Shown here one piece after another: positions 43,267 to 62,206 of a stretch of DNA of 64,000 nucleotides. Position numbers and translations under genes: made by a program. The notes beneath the pieces were generated by a model that saw only the letters and a program-made list of their open reading frames with translations, made no database searches and was not told the DNA's origin. This DNA is from Acanthaster planci (taxonomy: Eukaryota; Echinodermata; Asteroidea; Valvatida; Acanthasteridae): assembly GCF_001949145.1 (NCBI RefSeq), contig NW_019091357.1, forward strand, positions 4,410,500-4,474,499, read 5' to 3'. Numbering within the stretch: the first letter of the stretch is position 1; every line of letters starts with the position of its first letter.

Positions 43267-46103
43267 GTTTCCGATGGAAACAGTGATTCTGTCTGCTTTC
43301 TGTTCTTCTGAAAGGGGGGGACACAGACATTGGTCTTCAGCATTTTCTGGAGATTTTTGGTTTGCATGGCCCCCTTCATCTCAACAAGGAATTGGGCCTC
43401 TTGGGAATAGGGTCATTTTCCCGATAAAAGTGGCACTGTTGTTTTAACTTGGACTCCCTGCCTGTTCTTATTTTCTGAACCAAAAGGGTCTCCTGTGGAA
43501 TAATCTTGAAATGTGTATGCACGTTTCCCAGGAAATACACATGGTGTTGTAGAGGTATTCCAGTGAAAGGGCAATGTTGGGGCATCTTGCCGAGCCAACA
43601 TAAGGCCCAAATATCTTCGGGAAAGTCTTGAGATATCAATTGAAATCTAATTGCAAAAACTGGATGTCTGGCCAGGTAGACATGCCTGCTTTTGGGCCGA
43701 GATGCAGTCTAAGTTCCACCACGTCAAGCTGTTAAATTCTCTCACAAACAGTAAATTATACAAACACCATGGCGCAGGTACTGAGCACGCAAAATATCAT
43801 TTAATGTGCACTGAACTAGTTTGAGTGGCACCATTGCAACACTAGGCTGCATGTAGTTGAGACTACACAAGCCCCCTTTAATGAATGTGCATGTATAATC
43901 TCCCTTATCATGAGCTGCACTGCTTTTTTCAAGGGGTGCAAGTTCATTGCAATTTCTAAAGGAAGAAAAAACTTGGCAAATTTTGAAATTATTATTTCTC
44001 CCAAGGGTCGATTTTGACCTTGGATTATAACTGGTTGGAACATCACACAAAAGACATGCAAGGGTGTATCTGCCACCTGCAATGAAGTCTCAATAATGAA
44101 TGGCTTTCATACGAATATTCCCATTTGTAACCAGCTCTAATAGACTCTATACATGTTTTCTGAAGATGAATTGGATCACCATTGCAAAATTCAGTGAAAA
44201 TAATTCTCAAAATATCTTCAAATGCGGAAATGCCAATTCTGTTCGGGTACAATGTCCAATTTTTCAATTCAAACTTGGGCCTATGTACATGATTTTTTTC
44301 TTTTCCCAATCAGAGTACCTGGGAAATTTATACTTAATTATCAAAACCATCCAGGTAAAATGTTCCAAGAGAATATCCGGATTTCTTTTCTAACTGTTGC
44401 TACATACAACACTGATTATTAAGCAGGTTGCAAGCAAACCAACTTGTCAACAGATGTAACACTTGAGGCAATAAAAGGCAAATGAATAATTCCTTAGCAG
44501 TAATTTTTTTTTTTTATTAGTGGCAGACTCGGCAGAGTTCTCCCCTTGGCTGAGGATTCCAGTCATGTCAGCATAGCGACAATTGGCTTCACCATTTTTT
44601 TTAAGTTAATGACCACGGGGTCCCAGACCCTTCCACTTCATTCCAGATTTACATAGGGTGAGCTTGCTTGTCCTGAAAATGTCAAAAATTAAAAAGATGT
44701 CTCACTTGACACAATTACATTGAAGTTACTTCTTAATGACGGTGAAGCTGTGGGCATTCTTTCACACTGTTTTTTCTATATAATTTACAGTCACATTTTT
44801 CTCAATCTGGATCATAAAACCTTTCAGATTGCAGCAAATGACACTGCGGGTCTTAAACACACACCGACTAAATGAAATTCCAAAAAATTCTTCACAATAG
44901 ACTTTAACCGATGCCACATCAAAAAAATTTAACCAATTCTATTCACATTCCTGCAAGTTCCTTGGATTTTGACACTTCACAGGAAGATCTTAATACAGAA
45001 AAATGCGCACAAGGGCAGAATAGTTTTTATATTTACAGTTATTTTTAAATAGCAAAATAGTTTCATTCGATAATTGTTTACTTGTTATCTCTAAAAAAGG
45101 TTTTATAATTTAACTTTTTTCAAATAACATTATGAGTATTTACAATGTTTGGATTGAACTTTCCAGTTTGTTTCTTGTGGCAACAGAACCTCACATGAAG
45201 ACCTTAAAAATTGCGTAATTCTTTCTTTACACTAAGAACACCTTTTGAACTGATTTTATCAAATGCTATGATAAATAGCTAAACCACAAGTATTTATTTG
45301 CTTGCTAACTAGTATGTTGTTACCAGCTGAAGTGCTGCAAAATACATTGCGTACTGCCATTGGCTGGTAATCTGTAGGGCAGCCAATCAGATGTGTCTTG
45401 CGGTTTTTTAATAGGTATTGCTTAAATTGAATTTGGAAACAAAGATCTTGCACTGAGATATGTACCTCAGACCTAAAACCCTTGCTTCTGAGAATCGGTG
45501 CTTACAACTGGAACTGCAAAGTGTGCTTTCACTAAAGACATACATGTACAGCATTGGTAAAGCTTTTAACATTAATGCTTAAGAGGTGTTGAATTCAATA
45601 TGGGTAACTTACTGGTGATCAATTAAGCTTAAATTTAATACGCTTGACCAAAACTTTGCTAGAAACAAACCATGCTGTGCAATTCACAAGCCAATTACAG
45701 CCCAAGAGGTTGGCATAAATTGAGGCACAGAACACAATGGCATTTGGTGTCTGTTCTGCAGTTTGTTGGGAGGTTTACATACATTCCCTTCCACTACAAT
45801 TAGCCAAATAAATTTATTTTTGTTTTTGTCAAGATGTCAAGCTTTTCATACTGCTTGTGCCTGATTTTGCCAAGCAGTGCAGGAGCTGTGCCTGAATTGC
45901 CTGGCCCATGCTGAAAATGACACACCAGTGAAAGCTGCTAACTAAGGTAAATCTGAAATATAATTCATGCTCAATTTGCCCCTAGATGGCTTCCTGCATT
46001 TGCCATTGATGCACGTCTTATCTGCAGCTACATGTACAACCACATGATTCAGACACCGTCTGATTTTCCTGTCCATGTAAGGAAACGAGATGGGGATCTA
46101 ACA

Positions 46104-46120
46104 TGGTTGCCAGGCAACCA
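46104..46120. promoter_or_regulatory. perfect palindromic RFX X-box-like site
   Basis: TGGTTGCCAGGCAACCA is a perfect inverted repeat around a single A and contains the full RFX X-box GTTGCC-N-GGCAAC. It lies between the two convergent genes, about 900 bases beyond the PCMTD stop. Binding is inferred from the motif only. Confidence 0.45.
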
Positions 46121-46610
46121 TGCAGATCAACCTCTCCCTTCACGCCTCTCAAGTAGGCCAACAGCGATCAAATATGCTTATTTGGAGCTTTATCTATGTA
46201 CAGTGTAGGATCGACTCTCCATGCCGGCCTTTGACACATTTGAAGTGAACATAAAACCTTTGGCCAATTTCAAACACTGGAGGTAAAATGTATTGAGCTC
46301 GACAAATTGGTTATGCATTCACACTGTAAACTGTGGAATACGTAGTCTATGTCCTGGACATTAAATAATGTTGTACAACAACCAATTGAGAGACACAATG
46401 GCAAAATAAATTAAAGGAAATCTAACATCTTTGTAATATCTCAAGAAGGTCAATTCAATACTTGCCACAAGCACATGATACATATTGTACCGATATAAAT
46501 CATCTTTGAATTATATTTACAATATTGTAATGATTATGCTCTTTATACATTTACAGTAACGTTCTTTCAATCCTCAAAACAAACCAAGCAAAAATTCCAT
46601 TAATTTCTTG

Positions 46611-46616
46611 TTTATT
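46611..46616 (-). terminator. likely polyadenylation signal of the PCMTD gene
   Basis: On the minus strand this reads AATAAA, about 415 nt after the stop. It is followed by TTTTTGCTTGGTTTGTTTTG, a good GT/T-rich downstream element. Confidence 0.6.
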
Positions 46617-47030
46617 ATCATTTTTTTAAACATACCCTCCAAAAGATCAGCGGAGTGTTGCGTTTCTCGCTGCTACATGCAGATTTGCAGATTTGTTGGC
46701 CACAGACCATACTTTGTACATTTGGAGAAACTTTCATGATCAACCTTCAGCCCCAAAAAGGTACTTGTGCAATATGCATCTAATGAAAAGAGCGGGCTGA
46801 GTGGCGATGTATCAATCCTGCTAGTTTTCAAATGCCTTGTAGTATCAGAGTCTGACCAATCCGGTTGGCTCTTTTCAGTCACATGTTCATCTATCAACCA
46901 ATCAGCAAATCAGACCTGATCATATCATTCTGCAATGTCAAGTAGGTGTGGTGCAACTGACATCAGAAAGAGGGAGCCGTTCTTCAGCTCTCACAAGGAT
47001 TAAGACGAGTCTGTTTGCTTGAACCCTAGT

Positions 47031-55043
<8,013 letters not shown>

Positions 55044-55191
55044 CTAAGACTAAGGGATGAAAGGGGAAGGGAGGAATTGACAGGGGAGGAGTATCTTTGG
55101 CTTGAAAGCCTACCTGACGCATCAGTCTGCGTCGTCGATGTCAACGTGGCATACCTACCAAGTGCAGTGCGATCTAAGAGATCAACTATCC

Positions 55192-55248
55192 CCAAGGCTG
55201 AACGGCCTCAGCCTTGGTGGCTGCCAGCCACCATTGGATCAATGGTGG
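55192..55248. repeat. three overlapping perfect palindromes
   Basis: CCAAGGCTGA/TCAGCCTTGG (10-bp arms, 55192-55217), TGGTGGCTG/CAGCCACCA (9-bp arms, 1-base centre, 55215-55233) and CCACCATTG/CAATGGTGG (9-bp arms, loop GAT, 55228-55248). The arms share bases, so only some can form at once. About 150 bases upstream of the first PCMTD coding exon, inside the 5' UTR intron. Confidence 0.85.
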
Positions 55249-56459
55249 GCACTTCATTTTGGCTACTGTTGACTCCCTGGTGCAATGAAGCCCACCTGCC
55301 TTCTACACCTGCTGCATCTGGCAGGTTTAGGGATTAATCAGCTGACTTTGAAAGTTGGCACAATGATTTAAACTTTCTAAAATCAAAACTGACGTTTACA
55401 TACTGTACAGAACATGTAAATGTACATACACCAGCTTGGAAAAGTCACCGAAGTTTTGCTTCATGAGTGCATTAATGTAGTCTAACTCCAAATCCCCCGT
55501 CAAAAAAAAAAAAGAAGAAGAAAATCAAAAAATTTTGACGCATTGCAAATTAGACAGGTTATGCTTGACTGGGCCTTTTCAACAGATCTATGCTTCAAGA
55601 CAGCAAGACAAACATGTGGTGTACCCTTCCCACATTCCGGTAGCCATGACAAAATGAGGTCATAGGCTGGACGTTACACTGCTCAGCAACAGTCGTCAGT
55701 ATATGCACATACACACCCCACACTCGATAATGAATGGTGCACTGGCCGGCACATTGTGACATTGATATTATACCTGAAAATCAGCATTCACTTTGGATTG
55801 CTACTACTGCCTACAACATGGCGACTTCTTGTTCAATGAGGAGGATATCCCACTTGAATACGAAATTCCTAAGTTTTTTTTACCAGATGGTAAGTGAACT
55901 TAACCACCACCCACTGAAATCTTTGCTTATCACGGAATCCTACAGCGGGTGCATTAAAGACCTTCAGGAGTGTTTTGGGAATGGAATCTTAGGGTTTTGA
56001 TGTGTGGTAGGCCTATGAGCTATAGGGCAGCGGGATTCTCACAAAATGGCAGGTACCAATCCGGTGTAAACAACGACCATGGCGACGTACGCCTGCACCA
56101 ACCAGCCGAGGATCGGATGACACCAGTTTTTCTTTGATCAGTATGCACACACGCGCTCGTTGCAGTTGTTTTCATCGGTGCGGCGTGGTTGCTACCCGCA
56201 ATTCTGTTAAACTCCTAGATGTTTGCGCTGCCCCATTCTCGCAGTCAGACATCCAGGAACTTCTGTACATTACTGAACAGCACGAAGGGTAATTTGCCCT
56301 TTTGCGTCATGTTAAATGTTCGTAGTGACGTCATGCCAACCGCAAGAATTTAATTTGAGTGAACATTGAAACTAATAAATATTACACAAGCCTGTGGAAG
56401 GTTCTTCTACGACCCTACCACTGCTTGCTCAAATATTAAAGGAAGAGATTTGTAGGCTT

Positions 56460-56695
56460 CTTGTTACATGTCTCAGACTGTCTGGCAACCTATGAAGACC
56501 GGGCATCTCTGGAATTCCTTGCCGGATGAATTGAGGGACGAAAATGATCTCTCACGCTTCAAACTCCATCTAAAAACACACCTTTACAATCTTGCTTTCC
56601 ATCTTTAACTTTCCTAGACCTGCCCCTTTGAATGGTACTTCCCAGATACTGTGCACATTATAAATGCTCTAGGCCCTATTTATTATTATTTTGTC
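56460..56695 (+). mobile_element. 5'-truncated L2/CR1-like LINE tail
   Basis: Positions 56504-56608 translate to HLWNSLPDELRDENDLSRF then KLHLKTHLYNLAFHL and a stop. This is the usual last segment of reverse-transcriptase proteins of L2/CR1/jockey-type LINEs (LWNSLPxxLR...FKxxLKTxLF). After the stop come ATTATAAATGCTC and a TTATTATTATT end, typical of L2-type 3' ends. Only the tail is present; the rest of ORF2 is absent. Confidence 0.75.
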
Positions 56696-57144
56696 AGACT
56701 AAAATCTAAATAAGCCTAAGACATCCGTAGGCCTACACATTCTGTTCAAATTAGGCCTATGTCAGTATCTGCTGAACAGTTAGGCTAGCTTGATTTTGAA
56801 TTTTGTATTGTAACTAGCATACTTTATGTTCACATTTCTGCCTCGAGGTTTCACTTTCAGCTACGATCAGCGACATGGCATACACCTTCCTTGATCACCG
56901 ATAAGCTGGACATGTTATTGCTAGACAAAGAGACCAAGATGAGGGATATCACTTGACAATGTGCATGTACACGTACGCCAGCACACACATGCAGCTCAAA
57001 CATGACAACTAACTAGCGTTAGCTTTGGCTTAAAAAACCAAAACAACATTATTGACACCCGTCAAAACACCTCCAGAAAACACCTTGTTCAGTCGCAACT
57101 GCAGAAACCAACAGCTCATAACAATCTACAGCACTTAGGTTTAC

Positions 57145-57240
57145 CTCTGCCGAAACTTCTGTCTAAACCAGCTTCCGATCCTGGGGAAAAAATCGACAGA
57201 TTCCGAGTGCGACTCCCGCGAAATCCTGACTACTGCGACA
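57145..57240 (-). other. probable PCMTD 5' UTR exon
   Basis: On the minus strand a GCAGAG|GTAAAC donor at 57145 ends a stretch that lies just downstream of the CRE and CCAAT motifs. The upper border (transcription start) is a guess from spacing. Transcript data are not available. Confidence 0.35.
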
Positions 57241-57257
57241 TAATATACAGGGACCTA

Positions 57258-57341
57258 TGACGTCATTCAAAACAAATCTGCACAAAAGACATACGTCTTG
57301 ATGTCATGGCTGAGGCTGTCAGTTGCACGCACTTCTATTGG
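57258..57341 (-). promoter_or_regulatory. putative PCMTD promoter with CRE and CCAAT
   Basis: The full palindromic CRE TGACGTCA is at 57258-57265. A CCAAT box (ATTGG on the + strand) is at 57337-57341, about 75 bases further upstream on the minus strand. This order and spacing suit a TATA-less housekeeping promoter. The start site is not known. Confidence 0.4.
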
Positions 57342-58046
57342 AAGTGTATATTGCCGCCAGCCAGTAGCTTCCATTCGCACAAGTGTTAATCCTTGTCGTA
57401 GCCGTTTCTAACGCACCATATCCACACGTACGTATGGTGCATCATGTGGCCGGGGTCTTTAAACATCCGGGACTTTTGGTTATTTTAATTATGCAAATTA
57501 CCTCTTCCAGACAAAAAAGTTACATAGCGCCACCAATAGTTGTTAGAAAGTTAATCCACATGGTTAACTTTTGCTACCAAGTCGTGCAAGTGAAACGCGC
57601 ACATGCATGCAGCAGGTAAGAAAGTGAAAAACGCTTTTCTTTAAATCAAAAGTCTCAATAAAGTTTTTCTTGTGGCATATCATGAAGCATTCATGCGTAT
57701 TGAAATCCATTAACTTTTTATATTTGGTTATATTGCCACTGAATTCCAGTTTTGCTGTTCGGTTTAAAAAGAAACAAGCTGAGGCCAAAAGTTCAACCAA
57801 TGTCAACATATTATTAGGCCCTGGCCGACATCATACATGTAATCAAACATGTCGACATCATTGCTTAAAATGACTTTCACTTTCTTTGATATGATGCAAT
57901 AAATATTGAATAATTGACTATGACTGGGAGTTCGTTTCTTGTAAATGAGAGACAGTGTGAATGCCACCTTAAAACCTCAGTGCAGCTGACACCGACTGAC
58001 ATTTTAATAATAATAATCATGATGGTTGATCATCCCATTCGATCTT

Positions 58047-58161
58047 TACCCCCCAGGACTGTGGGGTTCGATGTCTGCTGCGGTCCCCACCCAAAACCAT
58101 GGGGGTTCATTCGTGGGAGTGCTGTGGATATCGAAGCCCACAGTTAACAGTTCTGGGGGTA
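58047..58161. mobile_element. small fold-back element (MITE-like)
   Basis: The left arm ACCCCCCAGGACTGTGGG and TTCGATGTC are matched, reverse-complemented, by ACCCCCAGAACTGTTAAC and TGTGGGCTTCGATATC at the right end, with a six-base insertion in the right arm. About 115 bases in all. No target duplication could be fixed. Confidence 0.5.
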
Positions 58162-61100
58162 TACACTCAATCATAGATTCTTACAAAACTAATTGCCGGC
58201 CTCAGTTTTAAGTTATTGTACTGAAAAAGCAAAGAATATTGGTGAATGCAAAAGTCATGTAACAAAGTGCATCATTAAATTTAAAGGATCCATGAAATGA
58301 AATTTTCTAAAAATCACTTTTTGTGTATCTCTGTACTCTCCATGTATGAAAACTGTTTGACATCTTGTTTGAGTTATGTTGACTTGAAAGGGGCACATTC
58401 AATGTTGATCGAGCATTTCTGGACAAGTGAGGGCGCTTTTGCTTTGCTGTAAATCCAAGGAAGACATGGTTGAGGTTGCATGTTTTCATGTTCAAATTAT
58501 GAACTCCAAATTTGCTATCTGGGAACATTCAAGTCAGTGAAAAGATTACTTGCTGGCTTTTTGCTACATACTAACATAACAGTAAATTACCAAAGAAAAT
58601 GAAATCTACCTTCGCAGTATTTAAAAAAGCTAGAAATTTTCTGTGCACAAATTGATGCAACATTGAGATGCAGTGCCTTAGATAACATCATGGTTTTGCT
58701 CATGAATATGCAAATATATATTAGCATAAAAACCAATAAGGCTCCAAAATATGGGTTAAAATTGCAAAACAAAAAATTTTAAATGAGGTTAATTGAAACC
58801 CAAAGATGCAATTTCAAGGGATTTAGTAAAACTTATAGAACTATTTCTGTTTCATGTTTCCTTTAACCATGTATTATAGAAGGATGAGAAATGGTTAATC
58901 AAACTCATTTCTGGAATTATTATATGCAATATCCAATTTCATTCGTCATAATGCCAATTCAAATAATGTAATTTGATACTGTTTCTCACATTTAGACACA
59001 TTTCGAGTTCTGAACTTCAGACTGCACTTCCAGTCATGGACCTTATTTATCATCTGTCTTGCTTATTCAAAATAATTTGGACCTTTTTTGGTCCGAAGAT
59101 TGTTGGGTGTTAAATAAAAAGGTATAAGTGCCCGGGTATGGTCCCAGGCATGCAAACTACTCGTAGTTCAGGAATGCATGCTTCTGTAGGTCAATTCATG
59201 AAGTTGGTAAATAGGTTTTGGTTGCATGCCAAACAGAAAGTGTGTTATTTTACCATACCGAGCACTTCTATGAGTCACATCTCTTGCAACTTTGGTGTAC
59301 AAGGTTTTTGTTTCCTGCAGTGACCCATCTATAATATCAGAGCCTGGCACTAAATTGTACATAATTCATTTTTATTTTGTGGCGTGCCTGTGCTATTGTT
59401 TTGTCCCAATAATTTTTCCCCTTCTATTATCTGGTGATTCTTCCCTGTCAACCCCCCCATTTGTAAAACAACCCTGAAACAGAAAATGAAAGAGCAACAT
59501 GAAAAGTTAAGAGCATTTCTACACTGTTACAATAACAGCAAAAAAGAGATCAAACTCCACAGGAGAATTTTTTTTTTTAGGGTTTAACTTTTTGCTTCAG
59601 AATCTGCTGCAATGGATAAATGTGTAAACACAGCTCCGAGAGTTGCCAAAACTGAAAAAAAAATTACAATTGTCCAATCTTTTTTAAATGCATGACACAT
59701 ACACGTACATGAACAGGAATTATAATGAGCAATTTGATTGATTAGATATATAAAGTAGAAGATGAGATTTCACATTATTATGTCCATTCGCATTGTGTTG
59801 AAACTGTTCCTTTGCCAAACTGCTACCCTGAGTGAGTTTTCTAAATCAGATCAAATATTGACATATTGGTAGTTATTGCCGCTTCGTTATCTGTACGTAT
59901 GCATTAATTTTTCTTGGAAAAAAAAAACTCTGCATCTAAAGCAATTTCCTCCCCCCCCCCAATTTTCATGATCACCTTGTAGACGATACTTTTGTTGTAT
60001 CGTATAATTTGTGCATGGTGTTGATAGTCACTGCAGTAATGCATCCGTTGGTTTGTCGCCAATAAAGGGAAGGGGCTGTGCAGTAAAAACAAGTCTGCCG
60101 ACTTCATGAGAATTTTACTTGACTAGATTTGTGAATACATGTGTGCTGGATGATGTGACAGAATCTTGTGCCCCCCAAAACGATGTATTTTTAACCACTG
60201 CGTGGCCATGAAGTTTGGTGCACTTCCAGTGCCATTGGAGTGGAACACTGTACGTGCCTGTTCAGTTAAGTTTGAGATTGAGCCATTTTGGATCAGTCAT
60301 AAACAATGAAGGGTTGCTGAAAAAAGAAAGTTTTTATCAGAGCTCAGTTGATTTGAACAGCTTGCCGTCCTCTGACATAAGAGTGAATAAACTTGGTCTT
60401 GCAAAGTTGTCACCGAGTGGGGTCTGCCATGGTAATCAAGTCTTACTGTATCTTCCATATACTGCCATCTTCGGTGATCGTCAGGAATAAGGAGCTTCTA
60501 AGGTGTTGCATGTAGAAGACTCGATTGAAATAGGAAAGACCAAGGATGGAATAAGATGGTATTCACGGTAAAATGTGTCTTCACTGACAAGTGTGACATT
60601 CAATTGAATGTACAGTACAGTGTGAGTAAATAATGCAGTTTTTCAGAACCACTGAAAACAGGTCTTAACAGGTCATCTCCTGCAGTGACCATAAGTTCTC
60701 ATCTAAGCAATACATTGCATTTCAGTGAACTCAACTCTTGCACAAGAAACTTGATCAAACAACTGTTATTTAAAGTAAAAAAAAAGCGAACAAAATCTTC
60801 ATCACAGATATGGTTTTGAATATGCTACTAATTAAAAAAGTATTGTAATCAACCATTCTTATTTACATTTTCACGTTTGTTTACTAAAGCTTGTGGTATG
60901 TATTCACCCATAGAATATCATTTGTGCCATGTACCGTGTCGCAAACCTCAAGTTGCCAGTTATAGCAGTTGTCTTGTAAGAGCCAGAGTATGTATAATGA
61001 AAAAGCTGTAGGGTTTACACTGTACCTATTATTGCTTGATAGCGTAGCCTTGAAGCTATCGGGAGGAATCAAACCATTTGCATGCATAGATCTGCATTCA

Positions 61101-61949
61101 TGAAAGTTAACACCTGCGTGCAACCTGCTGCATTTTTACCAATTAATTAATCTTCAGTTGAATGTAACTAATTTCCAGCTATAAGCCATAAACCATGTGC
61201 ATATTGCTGCCATTTCAAACATTTAGTATAACATGATAGTTGTGTTTTTAATGTCACGATCTATTGAAGTCAACCACAGTTAACACGTGCAAGTCAGTAT
61301 AGTGCCCAGTGGGTTAAAATCTCTGGGAAAAACCAAGTAATAAGTTGAGTTTTTTTTTGTTCTTTTTGTTTACTTCATGACATTTTCTCTCGCTTAACAG
61401 TGAATGAGCAGCGTATATATGTACATGCTACTTCGGGTTTTTTTCAAAGCTGAGTTGTTATTAAGGCAAAGAGTTATGCTTCCTGTTAATTCCCTCCTTC
61501 CTATTTTGATGGTGCCACCCTAAAGTTTGTCGGGGGGGGGGACTTTGAAAAAATGTGAAATCAGAAACAAAAATTTTTTTCTTAGTTTGAACATGGTGCA
61601 AAAAGATTCACTGTGTACCATTGTATGTTATGCAGCCAGCTAGCATGACTATTGCTCTTTAACACAAGTTCCTCTCATGTGAAACAAATGCCGCCTGACC
61701 TCTCTTGCTGTTGTTATTTTTAACCACTTAATGCTTATTAATTTGCACACTAATCAGTAGTTTAAATAAAGTGAATGAAAAGTTCTGTTTGATAATCCTG
61801 TCTTCAAATGCATATTTTATATGTGAAGTGAACTTTTTTTCTGGCTTACATATAATTGCATATTCTGGGGCTTTAGCTGCCGGTAAAATTGCAATGATTT
61901 TATGCCTACTCACCACAGCATGACATTCATGATTCATTAATTATTTGTT

Positions 61950-62206
61950 TCTGTCAAACATTTCCCAGGCGCAATATTATCACATGGAAAACAAACAAAC
62001 AAACAAACAAACAAACAAACAAACAAACAAACAAACAAACAAACAAACAAACAAACAAACAAAATAAATTAGTTAATTAAATTAGATAATTGAATATTAC
62101 AGAGCTCATGCATTCTCAGAACTCCCAATTGCTTGTACACTTTTTTTTTCCTTAGTTACTTCTGTCAAACATTTCCCAGGCACAATGTTATCACATGAAA
62201 AACAAA
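61950..62206. repeat. (CAAA)n microsatellite with duplicated 46-bp flank
   Basis: TCTGTCAAACATTTCCCAGG and the following 26 bases occur at 61950-61995 and, with a few changes, at 62161-62206. A long (CAAA)n (61990-62062) follows the first copy and a short one the second. A tandem duplication of about 211 bases is the simplest reading; two copies of a short element with a CAAA tail is the alternative. Confidence 0.75.

Larger units (their letters stand above)
39364..47030. other. convergent 3' UTRs and spacer between the two genes
   Basis: The stop codons face each other 7.7 kb apart. The + strand 3' UTR probably runs to the AATAAA at 41076, with later alternatives near 41855, 42643 and 43261. 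The - strand 3' UTR probably ends near the signal at 46611-46616. AT-rich spacer lies between. No coding frame with family features was seen. Confidence 0.65.
55044..57144 (-). other. PCMTD 5' UTR intron (inferred)
   Basis: Between the acceptor at 55044 and an inferred donor GAG|GTAAAC at 57145/57144 (minus strand). It carries three overlapping palindromes (55192-55248) and a truncated LINE tail (about 56460-56695). Confidence 0.5.

Noticed and set aside
40760-46920. Several CCAATCAG words between the genes (about 40762, 45384, 46898)
   Set aside because: They look like CCAAT boxes but have no promoter context and no consistent spacing; probably chance or repeat-derived.
55060-55330. Plus-strand frame over the palindrome cluster
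   Set aside because: Chance frame opposite the PCMTD 5' region; the palindromes explain its composition.
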